Below, in pieces: positions 41,942-50,370 of a DNA stretch of 64,000 nucleotides. The notes under the pieces are model-generated. The model searched no databases. It was not told where the DNA came from and worked only from the letters and a program-made list of their open reading frames with translations. Origin of the DNA: JAAZLS01 sp964585925 (lineage in GTDB: Bacteria > Bacillota > Dethiobacteria > DTU022); the NCBI GenBank assembly GCA_964585925.1, contig CAZPFS010000007.1:1-64000 (forward strand). Direction: 5' to 3'. Within the stretch, counting starts at the first letter, position 1, and every line of letters starts with the position of its first letter. The translations under genes and the position numbers were made by a program.

Positions 41942-42366
41942 ATGCGGTGAGATTGACACTTGGCGATAACCGGCAGGGGTTTGTGTTGATTGAACTCCTG
42001 GTAGCCCTAGCCGTGCTGGGGCTGGTGGCGGTTCCCGTTCTGGCTGCTTTTCTTACCGGCTACTGCTCGCTGGGCCGCGCCGGGGATAAAACCCGCGCCG
42101 TGAACCTGGCCCGCGGGCAGATGGAACAGGTAAAGGGTCTGGGTTATCCCAAGTTGTATTTCCTGTTTGTGGAACAGGAAAACACGCCCCAAACAACCCG
42201 GGAGGGGCCCTTTGATCTGGAGACGGCGGTGATCCCGGAAAAAATGAGTATCGGCAGCCCAAGCGGCGAAGGCATGGCCGAGCTTGAACTGTTGAGGATA
42301 ACGGTAACTGTTTGCTGGGGTGAAGGGAACTCCCTGCGGTTGGAAAGTCTTCTATGCAACCGGTGA
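41938..42366 (+). CDS. Minor pilin, PilV/GspI-like
   Basis: A 142-residue prepilin. A 13-residue leader ends RQG, followed by FVLIELLVALAVLGLVAVPVL with Glu5. The rest is a beta-rich head of about 110 residues. Its GTG overlaps the pilD stop by 4 bases, so the two are translationally coupled. It is the first of three minor components before pilM. The exact PilV or GspI identity is not proven. Confidence 0.82.
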   Translation: MNAVRLTLGDNRQGFVLIELLVALAVLGLVAVPVLAAFLTGYCSLGRAGDKTRAVNLARGQMEQVKGLGYPKLYFLFVEQENTPQTTREGPFDLETAVIPEKMSIGSPSGEGMAELELLRITVTVCWGEGNSLRLESLLCNR

Positions 42367-42836
42367 GGGCACCGGAGAAGGGAAATCCGGAGCAGGGTTT
42401 TACCCTGATCGAGATTTTGCTCTCGCTGGCCATACTGGTGATTATTTTTGGGGGTGCTTACTCATTTTACATCTGGGGGGTAAACTGCTGGCAAAAAGGA
42501 ATACAGAGGATGGATCACCAGCAGAGCGCCCGCGCCGCCATGGATTATATGGCGGAGGAGCTCCGGTTTGCCTGCGAGGTAACGATAGACGACCCCGGCG
42601 AGATCAGGTTCAGATACCGGGATGATCCCAAACTTTATATTTTTCGTCAGTCGGGTGAAGAGATTGTGTTTGAAGCCAAAAACGGCTATTCCTCCCACAA
42701 TAAAATCGCGCTGGGGGTAACCGGGCTCGGTTTTCAAATAGATGATGGCGGGATTGTACAGATCACCGTCGTCTGTGGTAAAGAAAACGATCAGGTAACC
42801 ATGGTCAGCAATATCCGGCCCCGAAACATGCATTGA
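42354..42836 (+). CDS. Minor pilin, PilW/GspJ-like
   Basis: A 160-residue prepilin with the class III signal EQG then FTLIEILLSLAILVIIFGGA. The remainder (QQSARAAMDYMAEELRFAC onward) is the typical GspJ/PilW pattern. It overlaps the upstream minor pilin by 13 bases. Assigned by family signature only. Confidence 0.83.
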   Translation: MQPVRAPEKGNPEQGFTLIEILLSLAILVIIFGGAYSFYIWGVNCWQKGIQRMDHQQSARAAMDYMAEELRFACEVTIDDPGEIRFRYRDDPKLYIFRQSGEEIVFEAKNGYSSHNKIALGVTGLGFQIDDGGIVQITVVCGKENDQVTMVSNIRPRNMH

Positions 42837-42863
42837 TCCAACTCCGGTGAACCTGGAACGGCA

Positions 42864-44066
42864 GTGATGATTGTGCGGTTTGCCGGCATAAATGACAACC
42901 GCGGTTCAGCCCTGATGGCGGTGCTGATCGTTGTGGCGGCGTTGTTATTTGTCAGTGCGGCGCTGCTGGATTTGTCCCTCAACGAGCAGAAGATCGCCGC
43001 CCATCAGGAGAAGGAAATTTCTCTGTACTACCTGGCGGAAGCCGGCGTGGAGGCGGGCATTGCCGCCCTGAAGGAGGATTATATGTTTCAGGGGCCCTTA
43101 ACCGGGTTGCTGAATCAGGGAAGCTACCGGGTCAGGTTCGCCCCGTTACCCCGCAACCGGCGTCTGGTTATATCTACCGCTTCGCGGCAGGGCAAATCGT
43201 TTGATCTGTCGGTAGTCGCCGGCCTGAACCCGGCCTATGAACAGGGGCTGCTGGTTTCCAGGCATTTGAAAATTGAAAACGTAGATATTTGTGGCAGCTG
43301 TCATGTCAATAATGATCTGCACATTGGAGGCTCCAACCGGGTAAGGGGTGCGGATTTCGAGGAGAGCGTGTTCAGCCACAGCGGGGTTCTTCCCCGGTTC
43401 ACGGAACCTGAGGCCGAACTGCTGATTGGAGGCAGACTTTATACATCGGCGGCCCAGTTTAATGATCCGGCCCTGATAATCGATCCGCTGGTATTGCCGT
43501 CCCTTGATTTAGATCTGCTGGAAAAGAAAATCTGCTGTTTTATTGAAAATTCTTCACCGGATGTAATTTTAAATGCGCTTTCCGGTTCTTATCCGGGGGA
43601 AGACCGGATCCAGGTTAACGGCAATCTGTTGATTGCTCCCGAAGAAGGACAGATATTCGATTTTAAAGGTTTACTGGTGGTCAGGGGAAACCTGGAGATT
43701 TCCACCTATCAGGGGGGAGGGGTAAATTTCAGCGGTGCTTTACTGGTAGAAGGCAGCGCGATCATCAACGGAGATATCAACCGTGATTCCGGTGATCGCT
43801 CTGTCCTTCTGGCTGCCGGAGACGATATTTCGATAAAAGATTTTAAGGCGCCGCTTTTGTTTGGCGGCGACCTGGTCATATTTTCCGGGGGAGATGTTCA
43901 GATCGTCTCCACTGAACGGTCCGAATTCGATATCCGGGGAGCCATTTTTGCGGCGGGGTTGTCGCTTGAAAAATGCAGTTTGTATCATGTTCCGTCAGTG
44001 GTTACAGAATTTAGGGATCTGCTTCCCGGCTATGAAGTGATTATCAGGGAATGGATCAGTCCCTAG
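42864..44066 (+). CDS. PilX-type protein with beta-rich C-terminal domain
   Basis: A 400-residue protein. The N terminus, NRGSALMAVLIVVAALLFVSAALL with YYLAEAGVEAGIAAL behind it, matches the PilX N-terminal domain, which lacks a canonical prepilin Glu5. Residues from about 130 form repeated short beta segments (for instance GNLLIAPEEG, GNLEISTYQGG, GDISIKDF-like), suggesting a stacked beta-helix or polymer-forming fold. Probably exported with the pilus and perhaps at its tip, which is inference. Confidence 0.75.
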   Translation: MMIVRFAGINDNRGSALMAVLIVVAALLFVSAALLDLSLNEQKIAAHQEKEISLYYLAEAGVEAGIAALKEDYMFQGPLTGLLNQGSYRVRFAPLPRNRRLVISTASRQGKSFDLSVVAGLNPAYEQGLLVSRHLKIENVDICGSCHVNNDLHIGGSNRVRGADFEESVFSHSGVLPRFTEPEAELLIGGRLYTSAAQFNDPALIIDPLVLPSLDLDLLEKKICCFIENSSPDVILNALSGSYPGEDRIQVNGNLLIAPEEGQIFDFKGLLVVRGNLEISTYQGGGVNFSGALLVEGSAIINGDINRDSGDRSVLLAAGDDISIKDFKAPLLFGGDLVIFSGGDVQIVSTERSEFDIRGAIFAAGLSLEKCSLYHVPSVVTEFRDLLPGYEVIIREWISP

Positions 44067-44181
44067 AGTCGGATTTGTTTAAATAGACATCGATTGTTTG
44101 TAAGAACCTGCAAAGGCAAAAGCAAATATCTGTCCGGCAGAGCATCCCGGGATAAACAAAAATAGTTCAGGGGGTGGCCGC

Positions 44182-45258
44182 TTGAAAAAGAAGGTAACAC
44201 AGAAGCTGAATTATAAAGGGCACTATTCCAGAATCGGCCTGGATATTGGCAGCTCCCAGATCAAGTTCGTGCAGTTAAAAGGCGAAAGGGGCCGAGTCAA
44301 AGTTCACCAGTACGGGATCTGTGCCCTTCCGGAGGGAATTATTGAGGGGGGAAGGGTGATCGATTCTGAGACGCTCACCTCCAGGCTGCAATGGTTGCTC
44401 GGCCGGAGGCGGCTTCACAAAAAAAAGATCAATCTTTGCATAGGCGGTCAGTGCGTCATTCTGCGGCAGATCTTCCTCCCTCCCATGTCGTCCCGGGAAT
44501 TGGCCGACGCAATCTACTGGGAGGCGGAAAAACAGATAATGATTCCCCTGAATCAGGTGGTGATGGATTACGCCAGCCTGGGGATCCGGGAGGTCGGAGG
44601 CAAGCAGGCCACCGAGGTGGTGCTGGTGGCGGTGCCCCGGGAGGTGGTGGAGCAATATATAGATGTGGTTACCGGAGCCGGTTTTTACCCCGATGCAATT
44701 GAAATCGAGCCATTTGCTTTGCGGCGTTCGGTATATCACCTGCAGCAGTTAGTGTTCCCAAAGGAGCTGCAAAATGTAATAGTGCTGGATATGGGGGGGG
44801 AATCGAGCAACCTGCTGGTGATGGAAGAAGGCCGGTACAGTTTCTCCCGCACTCTGAGCGTCGGAGTCAATCATTTTTGCCGCCGGATAATGGAGTCCGG
44901 GCAGAAGACTGCCGAGGAGGCGCAAAAGCTGGTTTTCGGCAGCGATATATTTGCCGTGCCCGGAATACTGGAAGTGGCCGAAGAGCTGTACACGCAGATC
45001 AAGCATTCAATGGAATATTTTGTTTATGAAATGAAACATCAGGAAAAAGATTTTGAACGGATGTTTTTTTGCGGCGGCGGCTACAGTATCAAAGAACTCT
45101 GGTCTTTTTTAGGGGGAGAGCTGAAAATTGAACCGGTGCCGTTCAACCCATTGGCGGCGATCTCCAAGGGCCGACAATCCCATCACCTGGCCCTGCAAAG
45201 AGATGGCAACCTGCTGGTGGTAGCCCAGGGGCTGGCCTTACGGGGGTGGATTTCTTGA
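44182..45258 (+). CDS. pilM: Type IV pilus assembly protein PilM
   Basis: A 358-residue actin-like cytoplasmic protein that binds the PilN N terminus. The ATP-site motif IGLDIGSSQIKFVQLK is at residues 17-32 and NVIVLDMGGESSNLLVM gives the second phosphate-binding loop. A CGGGYSIKELWSFL motif follows near the C terminus. TTG start with GGGGTGG upstream. Its last bases overlap pilN. Confidence 0.94.
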   Translation: MKKKVTQKLNYKGHYSRIGLDIGSSQIKFVQLKGERGRVKVHQYGICALPEGIIEGGRVIDSETLTSRLQWLLGRRRLHKKKINLCIGGQCVILRQIFLPPMSSRELADAIYWEAEKQIMIPLNQVVMDYASLGIREVGGKQATEVVLVAVPREVVEQYIDVVTGAGFYPDAIEIEPFALRRSVYHLQQLVFPKELQNVIVLDMGGESSNLLVMEEGRYSFSRTLSVGVNHFCRRIMESGQKTAEEAQKLVFGSDIFAVPGILEVAEELYTQIKHSMEYFVYEMKHQEKDFERMFFCGGGYSIKELWSFLGGELKIEPVPFNPLAAISKGRQSHHLALQRDGNLLVVAQGLALRGWIS

Positions 45259-45812
45259 AAACAGAGATAAATTTACGCCCCCATGAATTTGTAACCTCCC
45301 GGGAGTTTTACTGGCCCCGATTGGTGAGAACTATCGCCGCGGTGCTTTTATTATTTTCATTGGCGGTAGGTTCTGTTTTGGGTTATTTGTATATGGTCAA
45401 TTTGCGAAATGATCTGGTTAACCTGGCCGGCACACGGGACGAGCTCAAACTGAAAGCAGCCCCGGTCATTCAACTGGAACAGGCTATAGAACGCGTCAGC
45501 CAGGGTGTTGCCCTGGAAAAATCTTTCCTGGGAACCGTTACCCCCTGGTCCCGCTATCTGCAAAAAATCAAGAGCGCTGCTGGAAAAGAGATCAGAGTTG
45601 TTCAGATGTCGGCCACTGTTGAGGGGAAGATAACCGTGGACGGCCAGGCAGAGAATCTGAAAGATATTGCGATCTATGCCCAAAATTTAGAAAACCTTGA
45701 TTTTCTAAGCCAAGTGGCGATCACTCAGATCAGCCTGGGAAAAGAAAACAGGCTTGCCTTTGTCTTAAATGCGGTTTCCACTACAGGAGGGGGGCTGGGC
45801 AATTATGACTAA
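45246..45812 (+). CDS. pilN: Type IV pilus assembly protein PilN
   Basis: A 188-residue bitopic membrane protein. It has the short cytoplasmic tail EINLRPHEF (the PilM-binding INLxP-like motif), one membrane helix (about 28-50), a coiled coil, and a small alpha/beta extracytoplasmic domain. A GTG at 45246 or TTG at 45255 are both possible. It overlaps pilM and pilO, consistent with joint PilMNO assembly. Confidence 0.9.
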   Translation: MDFLKTEINLRPHEFVTSREFYWPRLVRTIAAVLLLFSLAVGSVLGYLYMVNLRNDLVNLAGTRDELKLKAAPVIQLEQAIERVSQGVALEKSFLGTVTPWSRYLQKIKSAAGKEIRVVQMSATVEGKITVDGQAENLKDIAIYAQNLENLDFLSQVAITQISLGKENRLAFVLNAVSTTGGGLGNYD

Positions 45813-46350
45813 ACCACAACCATCACGCTCTTCCAGGGAAAAGGCGCTGTTGTTTATGGTGCTGGTGGCCGCGCTGGGCTTTTTGGGATGGAAATTTGTA
45901 TATATACCCCTTCGGGCCCAGGCAGCCCAGATGCGCTGCGAGAGGGAACAGCTGCAAGGAGAAATAGACCTGCTGGAAGACAAAATCAGTCGCAAAGCGG
46001 CCCTGGAGATGGAGTGGAAACATATGGAACGCGAGGGGGAACGCTTATCAACAGTCTTGCCGGATCGGGATCAACTGCCGATAGTGTTCGCCAATCTGGG
46101 GGAATTGATTGCCCGGCATCCAGTCAACCTGCGGTTGTTGCGCACCGAAGGGTTTTCAGACCAAGACGGCTGTCCGGGCCTATCTTTTCAAGCCGGATTT
46201 GAAGGGCCCGATGACAACCTGTTTATGCTATTTGAGGAGATAGAAAGATTTCCCCATCTCCTGGTAGTCGCGGATACTTCCTGGAGGGGAGAAGCGGATA
46301 GTTCACAACTGGTAATGACGTTTGCTCTGGTGTTTAGAGAGAATAATTAA
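45805..46350 (+). CDS. pilO: Type IV pilus assembly protein PilO-like
   Basis: A 181-residue bitopic protein: a short N-terminal tail, one membrane helix (about 12-30, ALLFMVLVAALGFLGWKF), a coiled-coil region and a C-terminal ferredoxin-like domain. Assigned mainly from position after pilN and architecture. ATG 45805 overlaps the pilN stop by 8 bases. No PilP or PilQ gene follows, as expected for a cell without an outer membrane. Confidence 0.82.
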   Translation: MTKPQPSRSSREKALLFMVLVAALGFLGWKFVYIPLRAQAAQMRCEREQLQGEIDLLEDKISRKAALEMEWKHMEREGERLSTVLPDRDQLPIVFANLGELIARHPVNLRLLRTEGFSDQDGCPGLSFQAGFEGPDDNLFMLFEEIERFPHLLVVADTSWRGEADSSQLVMTFALVFRENN

Positions 46351-46447
46351 GGGCGCTAAAAAACAAAAGTTGAATCTGGTGATGGGGTGAAGGAACAAAG
46401 AGGGAGATGACGGGTGCAACCGGCAAAAAAGGGGGAAGAAAGCTGCA

Positions 46448-46933
46448 GTGTTCAAGATGGCTCGGCTAGATAGCCGCCGGAACTCCGGGATGACCTTGAT
46501 CGAGCTGGTATGTGTACTGGCAATTATCAGCCTGATTTTACTGGCCGGGATCGGGCCCGGATTCGGATTCCGGCCAGGGAATAAACGGCAACTGGAGGCT
46601 GCGGCCTGGCAGTTGGTTTCCGAGATGAGGCTGGCCCGGCAATCTGCCGTATTTACCGGAATTACCTCCCGCCTACAGTTCCGGATATTTAACGATGATT
46701 ACAAAGTGATTCTTTCGGATGAAAGAAAGACGGTCAAATTGCCTGCAGGAATTTGCTATGCATATATAAATTTTCCGGTAGCAGACGGCTATTACTTGCT
46801 GGAGTACAAATGTACCGGCGCGCCCAACCGGGGAGGGACAATCGGCCTGAAAAACCGGCAGAATGAGAAGATATACATAATAGTGACGCCGGCCACCGGC
46901 CGGGTAAGGGTGTCGCCGGAACCGCCGCTCTAG
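46448..46933 (+). CDS. Minor pilin, GspH/FimT-like
   Basis: A 161-residue prepilin with the cleavage context NSG then MTLIELVCVLAIISLILLAG; the first mature residue is Met instead of Phe, with Glu5 kept. The body (AAAWQLVSEMRLARQSAVFTG) is the GspH/FimT pattern. A GTG at 46448 or ATG at 46457 could start it. It opens the second minor-pilin set after pilMNO. Confidence 0.83.
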   Translation: MFKMARLDSRRNSGMTLIELVCVLAIISLILLAGIGPGFGFRPGNKRQLEAAAWQLVSEMRLARQSAVFTGITSRLQFRIFNDDYKVILSDERKTVKLPAGICYAYINFPVADGYYLLEYKCTGAPNRGGTIGLKNRQNEKIYIIVTPATGRVRVSPEPPL

Positions 46934-46997
46934 GTCATTTTTCACCCATGCAGGATTTCCCATTGCGGAAAAACAATTATGGAAGGGAGGGATATGG

Positions 46998-48296
46998 ATG
47001 CCATCAATAAAAAATGAACGCGGCGCCGTACTGGTGATGATCCTGATCACCATGGCCGCGCTCCTGATTTTGGGGACAGCGCTGAACAGCTCCAGCGTGG
47101 CCGATATGTTTCATGCGGCAAGACAGGAGAACAAAACGGCGGCCTATTACCTGGCGCGCAGCGGTGCCGATGCGGCAGCCGCATATATTTTGGAAAACCC
47201 GGAAGAGCTCTCAGAGATTATAAGCTACGGGCCCGATGAAGGTTATTTGGATGACGGAAAATTTAAAGTCGAAGTGAAAGAGGAGGGCGGATTGATCCTG
47301 ATCGAATCGACCGGCTATTCGGGAAACTATGAGGAAACAGTTGTTTTAACCCTGGTTCCACTCTCCGGGGGAGGGCCAATTTTTGACCTGGCCCTGTTTG
47401 CCGAAGGGAAAATTGAATTAACCGGATCATCGGAGATCGAGGGGAACTGCGCCACCAATTCCACTCAAAAAAGCAGCGTTGATTTTGGTGTGGGTGAAGC
47501 AAAAATTGTGGGGGATCTCTATATCGGGATCGGTGGAAACCCAAATGAGGTAGTCAAAGGGCGCCTGGGCCTGGCTCATGTCAGCGGCAAAGTTGAACCG
47601 CTGAGGGAGGAACGCAGCTACACCCTGCCTCCCTTTCCGGCTTTTCCCTCTACGTTGCCTGACAAGGGTGATTTTACTGCGGGATGGTGGCCCGATCCTC
47701 CTCCCTGCTATATTTTGGAAGATGGGCAGTACAATGACCTGATTGTCAATAGCACACTGATCATTGATGTGGGACATGGGGTAAGACAGATCCGGGCCAA
47801 AAGGGTAATAGTTCAAGGGGACGGCAAGGTCGAAATTCAGGGGGAGGGCATCCTGTCCCTTTATGTGGAACAGGAATTTATCATGTCCAATGGGGCCGGG
47901 TTCAACAGGGGCGGAGATACAAACCGGGTTATGCTTTATTATAAAGGGACAAAGGAAATGGGTTTCACCGGCGACGTAAAATTTTACGGCTGCCTCTATT
48001 CCGACCGGGCCGATATCAAACTGGTGGGCAGCAGCGGTATTATGGGCAATATTATATCGGGGGGCGCCAAGGTCGCCTTGAGCGGTGATGTAAGGGGAAT
48101 AGTCCGCGCCATCTATGCCCCTCATGCGCAGGTGGTGGTGGCAAACAGTTCTCAAATAGAAGGGGCCGTGATCTGTAACAATTTCCGGGATTTGGGGGAC
48201 GCAAGGGTTATTTACCATCCGATCAATTGGGATTTGATGCCCCTGCCGGAGACGGGTGCTACGGGCCTGGCGATGGGCCAATGGAAGAAAAAATAG
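46998..48296 (+). CDS. Second PilX-type protein with beta-rich C-terminal domain
   Basis: A 432-residue protein with the same plan as the one at 42864. A PilX-like N terminus (NERGAVLVMILITMAALLILG, then YYLARSGADAAAAYIL) is followed by a long region rich in G-x-(V/I) beta turns (for example GDLYIGIGG, GNIISGGAKVALSGDVRG, GAVICNN). The C-terminal part resembles polymer-forming cytoskeletal (bactofilin-like) repeats. Probably a surface or pilus-tip component. Similarity between the two copies is mainly architectural. Confidence 0.75.
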   Translation: MPSIKNERGAVLVMILITMAALLILGTALNSSSVADMFHAARQENKTAAYYLARSGADAAAAYILENPEELSEIISYGPDEGYLDDGKFKVEVKEEGGLILIESTGYSGNYEETVVLTLVPLSGGGPIFDLALFAEGKIELTGSSEIEGNCATNSTQKSSVDFGVGEAKIVGDLYIGIGGNPNEVVKGRLGLAHVSGKVEPLREERSYTLPPFPAFPSTLPDKGDFTAGWWPDPPPCYILEDGQYNDLIVNSTLIIDVGHGVRQIRAKRVIVQGDGKVEIQGEGILSLYVEQEFIMSNGAGFNRGGDTNRVMLYYKGTKEMGFTGDVKFYGCLYSDRADIKLVGSSGIMGNIISGGAKVALSGDVRGIVRAIYAPHAQVVVANSSQIEGAVICNNFRDLGDARVIYHPINWDLMPLPETGATGLAMGQWKKK

Positions 48297-48332
48297 GCAG
48301 CCGGCAAACAAATTATTCGAGGTGGACAGGAA

Positions 48333-48677
48333 ATGCCTGATCTGAGGCGCGAAGAAGGTTTTACCCTGGTGGAGGTTCTGGTTGCCATGGTCATATTTCT
48401 GATCATTGTTCTGGCCATGACCTCTTTTTTTGGGGGCAGTTATCTCAGCCTGACTAGGGCCGGGAATAAAGCGGCGACGGTCTTTGAGGCCCAAAGCGAA
48501 CTGGAAAAAGCGCTGGATGATCCCGATTACAATGAGGCGGAAGAGATAGAGCGGGTACCGGGGTATGAAGTAGAGATATTTAACCGGAGGATCAGCGGCA
48601 CCAAAATCACGGTAAAAGAAATATATGATGAAGAGCAAAATCGCGAGGTTAACTATGTTGCCTTCAAACCCGACTAA
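48333..48677 (+). CDS. Minor pilin, second PilV/GspI-like
   Basis: A 114-residue prepilin with an 8-residue leader (REEG) then FTLVEVLVAMVIFLIIVLAM and Glu5. The short acidic body is typical of GspI/PilV. GAGGTGG lies upstream of the ATG. It overlaps the next gene by 23 bases. Confidence 0.83.
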   Translation: MPDLRREEGFTLVEVLVAMVIFLIIVLAMTSFFGGSYLSLTRAGNKAATVFEAQSELEKALDDPDYNEAEEIERVPGYEVEIFNRRISGTKITVKEIYDEEQNREVNYVAFKPD

Positions 48678-49224
48678 CAGACAGATCGGGCGAAGGGTCA
48701 GGCGCAATAATTTCCGGCAAGGGCAAGACAGGGGTTTTACCCTGATCGAACTGTTGCTGACCGTCGCCATTTTTGGTATTGCGCTGGCCGGGATATTTGC
48801 ATTCCTAATCTGGGGCTACCGCACATTTCGAACCGGCGCCGATAAAACCGAACTGCATCGTCATCTGAATATGGCTTCAGAGCTGATCACCGGCGAGGTT
48901 CGGTATGCGACCGGATTGGAATTGCTGGATGATTGGGAGGATCTGCCTTCGGGGCCGGCCGGCATTGAGCCGGACGAACATTACCTCTATTATGATCAAA
49001 AGGAAGGGGCCATAGTTTTGCTCGATCAGGGCGGAAGCCGCCATATCGGCGGTCCGTACATTTCTTCAGCCGGCTTTTACCTTGAAAAAGGATTGTTCCA
49101 TTACGATCTGGAGGCTTCCGGAGTAAGTGAATACACTTTGGAGTCAACGGTGCTTTTGCTAAACACTCGCCGCCCGATCTCCTCGGGTGAGCCGATCCCG
49201 GCTGTCCGGTATACAAAACCCTGA
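48655..49224 (+). CDS. Minor pilin, second PilW/GspJ-like
   Basis: A 189-residue prepilin with a long basic leader (about 27 residues, ending DRG) followed by FTLIELLLTVAIFGIALAGI and Glu5. The body (LNMASELITGEVRYATGLELL) matches the GspJ/PilW pattern. ATG 48655, preceded by GAGG, is preferred over ATG 48625. Last gene of the pilus locus; aroK follows 33 bases later. Confidence 0.83.
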   Translation: MLPSNPTNRQIGRRVRRNNFRQGQDRGFTLIELLLTVAIFGIALAGIFAFLIWGYRTFRTGADKTELHRHLNMASELITGEVRYATGLELLDDWEDLPSGPAGIEPDEHYLYYDQKEGAIVLLDQGGSRHIGGPYISSAGFYLEKGLFHYDLEASGVSEYTLESTVLLLNTRRPISSGEPIPAVRYTKP

Positions 49225-49257
49225 TCAATTACACATGGCAGAAGAAAAAACAAAGGG

Positions 49258-49806
49258 ATGGAGAAAACTGGTATCATGAAAATCAATGCTGCCGGTAAAA
49301 ATATAATTTTAACTGGTTTTATGGCTGCCGGGAAAACCGAGGTGGGGCGGAAACTGGCCGCCCGACTGGGACGCCGACTGATCGACACCGATCGGTTGGT
49401 AGAAAAAAAAGCCGGCCTGTCTATCCCACAGATTTTCGAGCGTTACGGGGAACAATATTTCAGGGATCTGGAAAGTGCCGAGATCCTCGGACTTGATCCC
49501 CTTCACCCTGAAAAACTGGTGGTTTCGACCGGGGGAGGGGCGGTTCTCCGGGAAGCAAACCGCGCCCATCTATTGCGGATAGGGGTAGTGGTGTTGCTGA
49601 CCGCTTCTACCGAAACCCTGCTGCAAAGGATTCGGGATCAGAAGGATCGGCCCCTGCTGGAAGGGGAAAAGCTGAAAGAGAGAATTGAATCACTGTGGGC
49701 CGAGCGGGAGCCGTACTACCGGCAGTGCCACCTGGAAATTGACACTTCCGGCGGCGATCCGGGGGAAGCGGCCGACAGGATAATCCAAATCCTGGGCCTG
49801 GAGTAA
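49258..49806 (+). CDS. aroK: Shikimate kinase
   Basis: Phosphorylates shikimate at O3. The 182-residue protein has Walker A GFMAAGKTEVG, the shikimate-binding DTDRLVEKKAG, the STGGGAV loop and the lid arginine in DRPLLEGE. ATG 49258 adds six residues compared with ATG 49276. The gene directly follows the pilus locus and precedes aroQ. Confidence 0.95.
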   Translation: MEKTGIMKINAAGKNIILTGFMAAGKTEVGRKLAARLGRRLIDTDRLVEKKAGLSIPQIFERYGEQYFRDLESAEILGLDPLHPEKLVVSTGGGAVLREANRAHLLRIGVVVLLTASTETLLQRIRDQKDRPLLEGEKLKERIESLWAEREPYYRQCHLEIDTSGGDPGEAADRIIQILGLE

Positions 49807-49913
49807 AAATTAACGACGGCAGCAGGATATTTCCAAATGCCGGGGAAATTAAAAAACGGAAGTAAAATACCGGTTTAAATGTGGGGTGCGCCTGCCCGAA
49901 AGGAGTGGAAAAA

Positions 49914-50369
49914 ATGCCCCCCAAAAAAGTGCTGGTAATTCATGGGCCCAATCTAAATCTGCTGGGCGAACGGGAGCCGGAAATTTACGGAAAGCTGACT
50001 CTGGCCAAGATAGATTCTGAGCTCAGGGAACAGGGGGTTTTACTCGGGGCGGAGGTTATTTGCCGCCAGTCAAATCGGGAAGGTGAACTGGTGGATTACA
50101 TTCAGGAAGCCCGCAGCCATTATCAGGGCATTCTGATCAACCCGGCAGCCTTGACCCATTACAGTTATTCCCTGCGGGACGCACTTGCGGCGTCCCGATT
50201 GCCGGTGATCGAAGTTCACCTGAGCAACATTTTTGCGCGGGAGGAATTTCGGCGGCATTCGGTAATCAGCCCGGTGGCGGCGGGAGTAATTTGCGGCTTG
50301 GGCCTGGACAGCTACCGCCTGGGACTGCAGGCTCTGGTCAATATGATTCAAGACGACGGGGAGGTATGA
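49914..50369 (+). CDS. aroQ: Type II 3-dehydroquinate dehydratase
   Basis: Dehydrates 3-dehydroquinate to 3-dehydroshikimate. The 151-residue dodecameric-type enzyme has IHGPNLNLLGEREPEIYG with the catalytic Tyr, NPAALTHYSYSLRDAL, and EVHLSNIFAREEFRRHS with the lid Arg and catalytic His. ATG 49914 is supported by AAAGGAGTGG a few bases upstream. The aroQ-pepP-efp order is common in Clostridia. Confidence 0.96.
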   Translation: MPPKKVLVIHGPNLNLLGEREPEIYGKLTLAKIDSELREQGVLLGAEVICRQSNREGELVDYIQEARSHYQGILINPAALTHYSYSLRDALAASRLPVIEVHLSNIFAREEFRRHSVISPVAAGVICGLGLDSYRLGLQALVNMIQDDGEV

Positions 50370-50370
50370 T

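Noticed and set aside
47427..48770. Long open frame on the - strand opposite the second PilX-type gene
   Set aside because: It runs antisense across two well-supported pilus genes and has no recognisable domain or ribosome site.
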